A DNA stretch of 64,000 nt from an uncultured Aquimarina sp. Its GTDB lineage: Bacteria; Bacteroidota; Bacteroidia; Flavobacteriales; Flavobacteriaceae. The position numbers and the translations under genes are program-made. The DNA is taken from assembly GCA_947489195.1 (NCBI GenBank), contig CANLCT010000004.1:1-64000 (forward strand), in the 5' to 3' direction. Numbering within the stretch: the first letter of the stretch is position 1; the number at the start of each line of letters is the position of its first letter. Positions 63,360 to 64,000 of this stretch are shown one piece after another. Below the pieces are notes generated by a model. The model was given only the letters and a program-made list of their open reading frames with translations, was not told the origin of the DNA and did no database searches.

Positions 63360-64000
63360 TTATAACTTCATTCCATTAAAAATCGCTGTTTCGGATGGTA
63401 ATCCGATCTTATTTCTTAACACCTGTCCTGCTTGAAGGCCTGCAATAATAGCCCCTTCATAATAACCTACATTTACACCAAAGTTGATCCAATCTCCAGT
63501 TAGAATAAGGTTATCAAAACCAGATTCATCAGCTCTAAGTCTGTATTTATTTGAACCAGGGAGTGATAATGTATACCTGTCAGTCGGATTTACATTAGCT
63601 CTAAAAAACTGTGTTTTAAGCCTAGCATAATCTGTTTTTGCACTTTTTGAAAAATCGTGAATAACATCAAACTTCATTCCTTCGGGATATTCTAATGTTG
63701 TAGCATTGGGAAAAAACCAGCCCATTTTATCTCTTAGCCATTGCTCTGAAACACGCATAATGCGTTCCATTTGATCATGCGGATACCTGTAATCTGAAAA
63801 AGGAGGTATCACTTCTGGGTCTAGAAATGATCCCGTATAATACATTAATAAACCAGGTTCGTTCTCCTGCCAATCTTCATAAGGCAATACCTGAGACATA
63901 TCAATAAATGAGTATTGCGGATCTGCATAAGTAACTAAATTAGGCAATGATCCCTCTGGAAACCCCCAATCAGTTAAATTCATTCCTAACTTTTTTAGTG
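63360..64000 (-). CDS. Flavin-dependent amine oxidase, C-terminal part
   Basis: A partial gene: the frame stays open to the window edge, so the N-terminal FAD-binding part lies outside. The visible 213 residues have the family's C-terminal FAD motif NLILTGDWINFGVNVGYYEG, with AIIAGLQAGQVL following. The pattern is that of flavin-containing amine oxidoreductases (as in phytoene-dehydrogenase or monoamine-oxidase-like enzymes). Substrate unknown. The visible MNLTDWGFPEG at 63983 is internal and should not be taken as the start. Confidence 0.8.
   Translation of the reverse strand, partial: LKKLGMNLTDWGFPEGSLPNLVTYADPQYSFIDMSQVLPYEDWQENEPGLLMYYTGSFLDPEVIPPFSDYRYPHDQMERIMRVSEQWLRDKMGWFFPNATTLEYPEGMKFDVIHDFSKSAKTDYARLKTQFFRANVNPTDRYTLSLPGSNKYRLRADESGFDNLILTGDWINFGVNVGYYEGAIIAGLQAGQVLRNKIGLPSETAIFNGMKL

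Noticed and set aside
63360..63983. Complete 207-residue amine oxidase
   Set aside because: The frame is open to the window end and the family needs an N-terminal FAD domain, so this is a partial gene.

Overview
The window is AT-rich chromosomal DNA from a member of the Bacteroidota, most likely a marine or environmental Flavobacteriaceae. The evidence is type IX secretion (T9SS) C-terminal sorting domains on surface proteins, a CarboxypepD-reg TonB-dependent receptor, DUF3857/transglutaminase and DUF2911 proteins, flavobacterial conserved hypotheticals, weak or absent Shine-Dalgarno sites, and several promoters of the Bacteroidota type (TTG ... TAnnTTTG). I saw no rRNA, tRNA, CRISPR array, prophage or intact insertion sequence. 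No species can be assigned from the sequence alone.

Layout. 0.1-7.9 kb: a TonB-dependent receptor and a YfiR-domain histidine kinase in one minus-strand operon, an ABC-F ATPase, a small lipoprotein, the 3' fossil of an outer-membrane barrel gene, and a prohibitin-like protein. 8-12.3 kb (minus): a membrane vWA protein, FabG, a small anchored protein and a metallo-beta-lactamase-fold hydrolase. 12.4-19.8 kb (plus): a conserved hypothetical, the thrS-infC-rpmI-rplT translation operon (infC begins at a non-ATG codon), a NagD-type HAD phosphatase and an MscS-family channel. 20.4-27.3 kb: a beta-propeller lipoprotein, an RmlD-like reductase, and a sugar-acid operon (MFS transporter, enolase-superfamily dehydratase, PfkB kinase, KDPG/KDPGal aldolase). 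The four enzymes and transporter make a complete import-dehydrate-phosphorylate-cleave route; active-site residues point to the galacto series.

27.5-34.9 kb: a minus-strand operon of three secreted proteins: a 1098-residue TPR plus roughly thirty MORN/YwqK repeats, an apparently active DUF3857-transglutaminase, and a paralogue whose catalytic residues are gone. This is my best candidate for an undescribed system. 35.2-44.9 kb: a GH3 glycosidase, DEAD-box helicase, thioesterase, succinate-semialdehyde dehydrogenase, a conserved small protein and PurL. 45-51.1 kb (minus): a PAS histidine kinase and topoisomerase IV subunits ParC and ParE. 51.3-54.4 kb: a small membrane protein, an EamA transporter, a DUF2911 protein and a basic LTxxQ-like periplasmic protein.

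54.6-64 kb is more accessory in character: two large T9SS cargo proteins (beta-helix/discoidin/ricin, and LamG/HYR/fibrinogen-like), MnmE preceded by a flavobacterial-looking repeat element, two clear decaying genes (a T9SS protein tail and a frameshifted DUF423 gene), and the C-terminal part of a flavin amine oxidase that runs off the window. Strong intrinsic terminators separate most transcription units.
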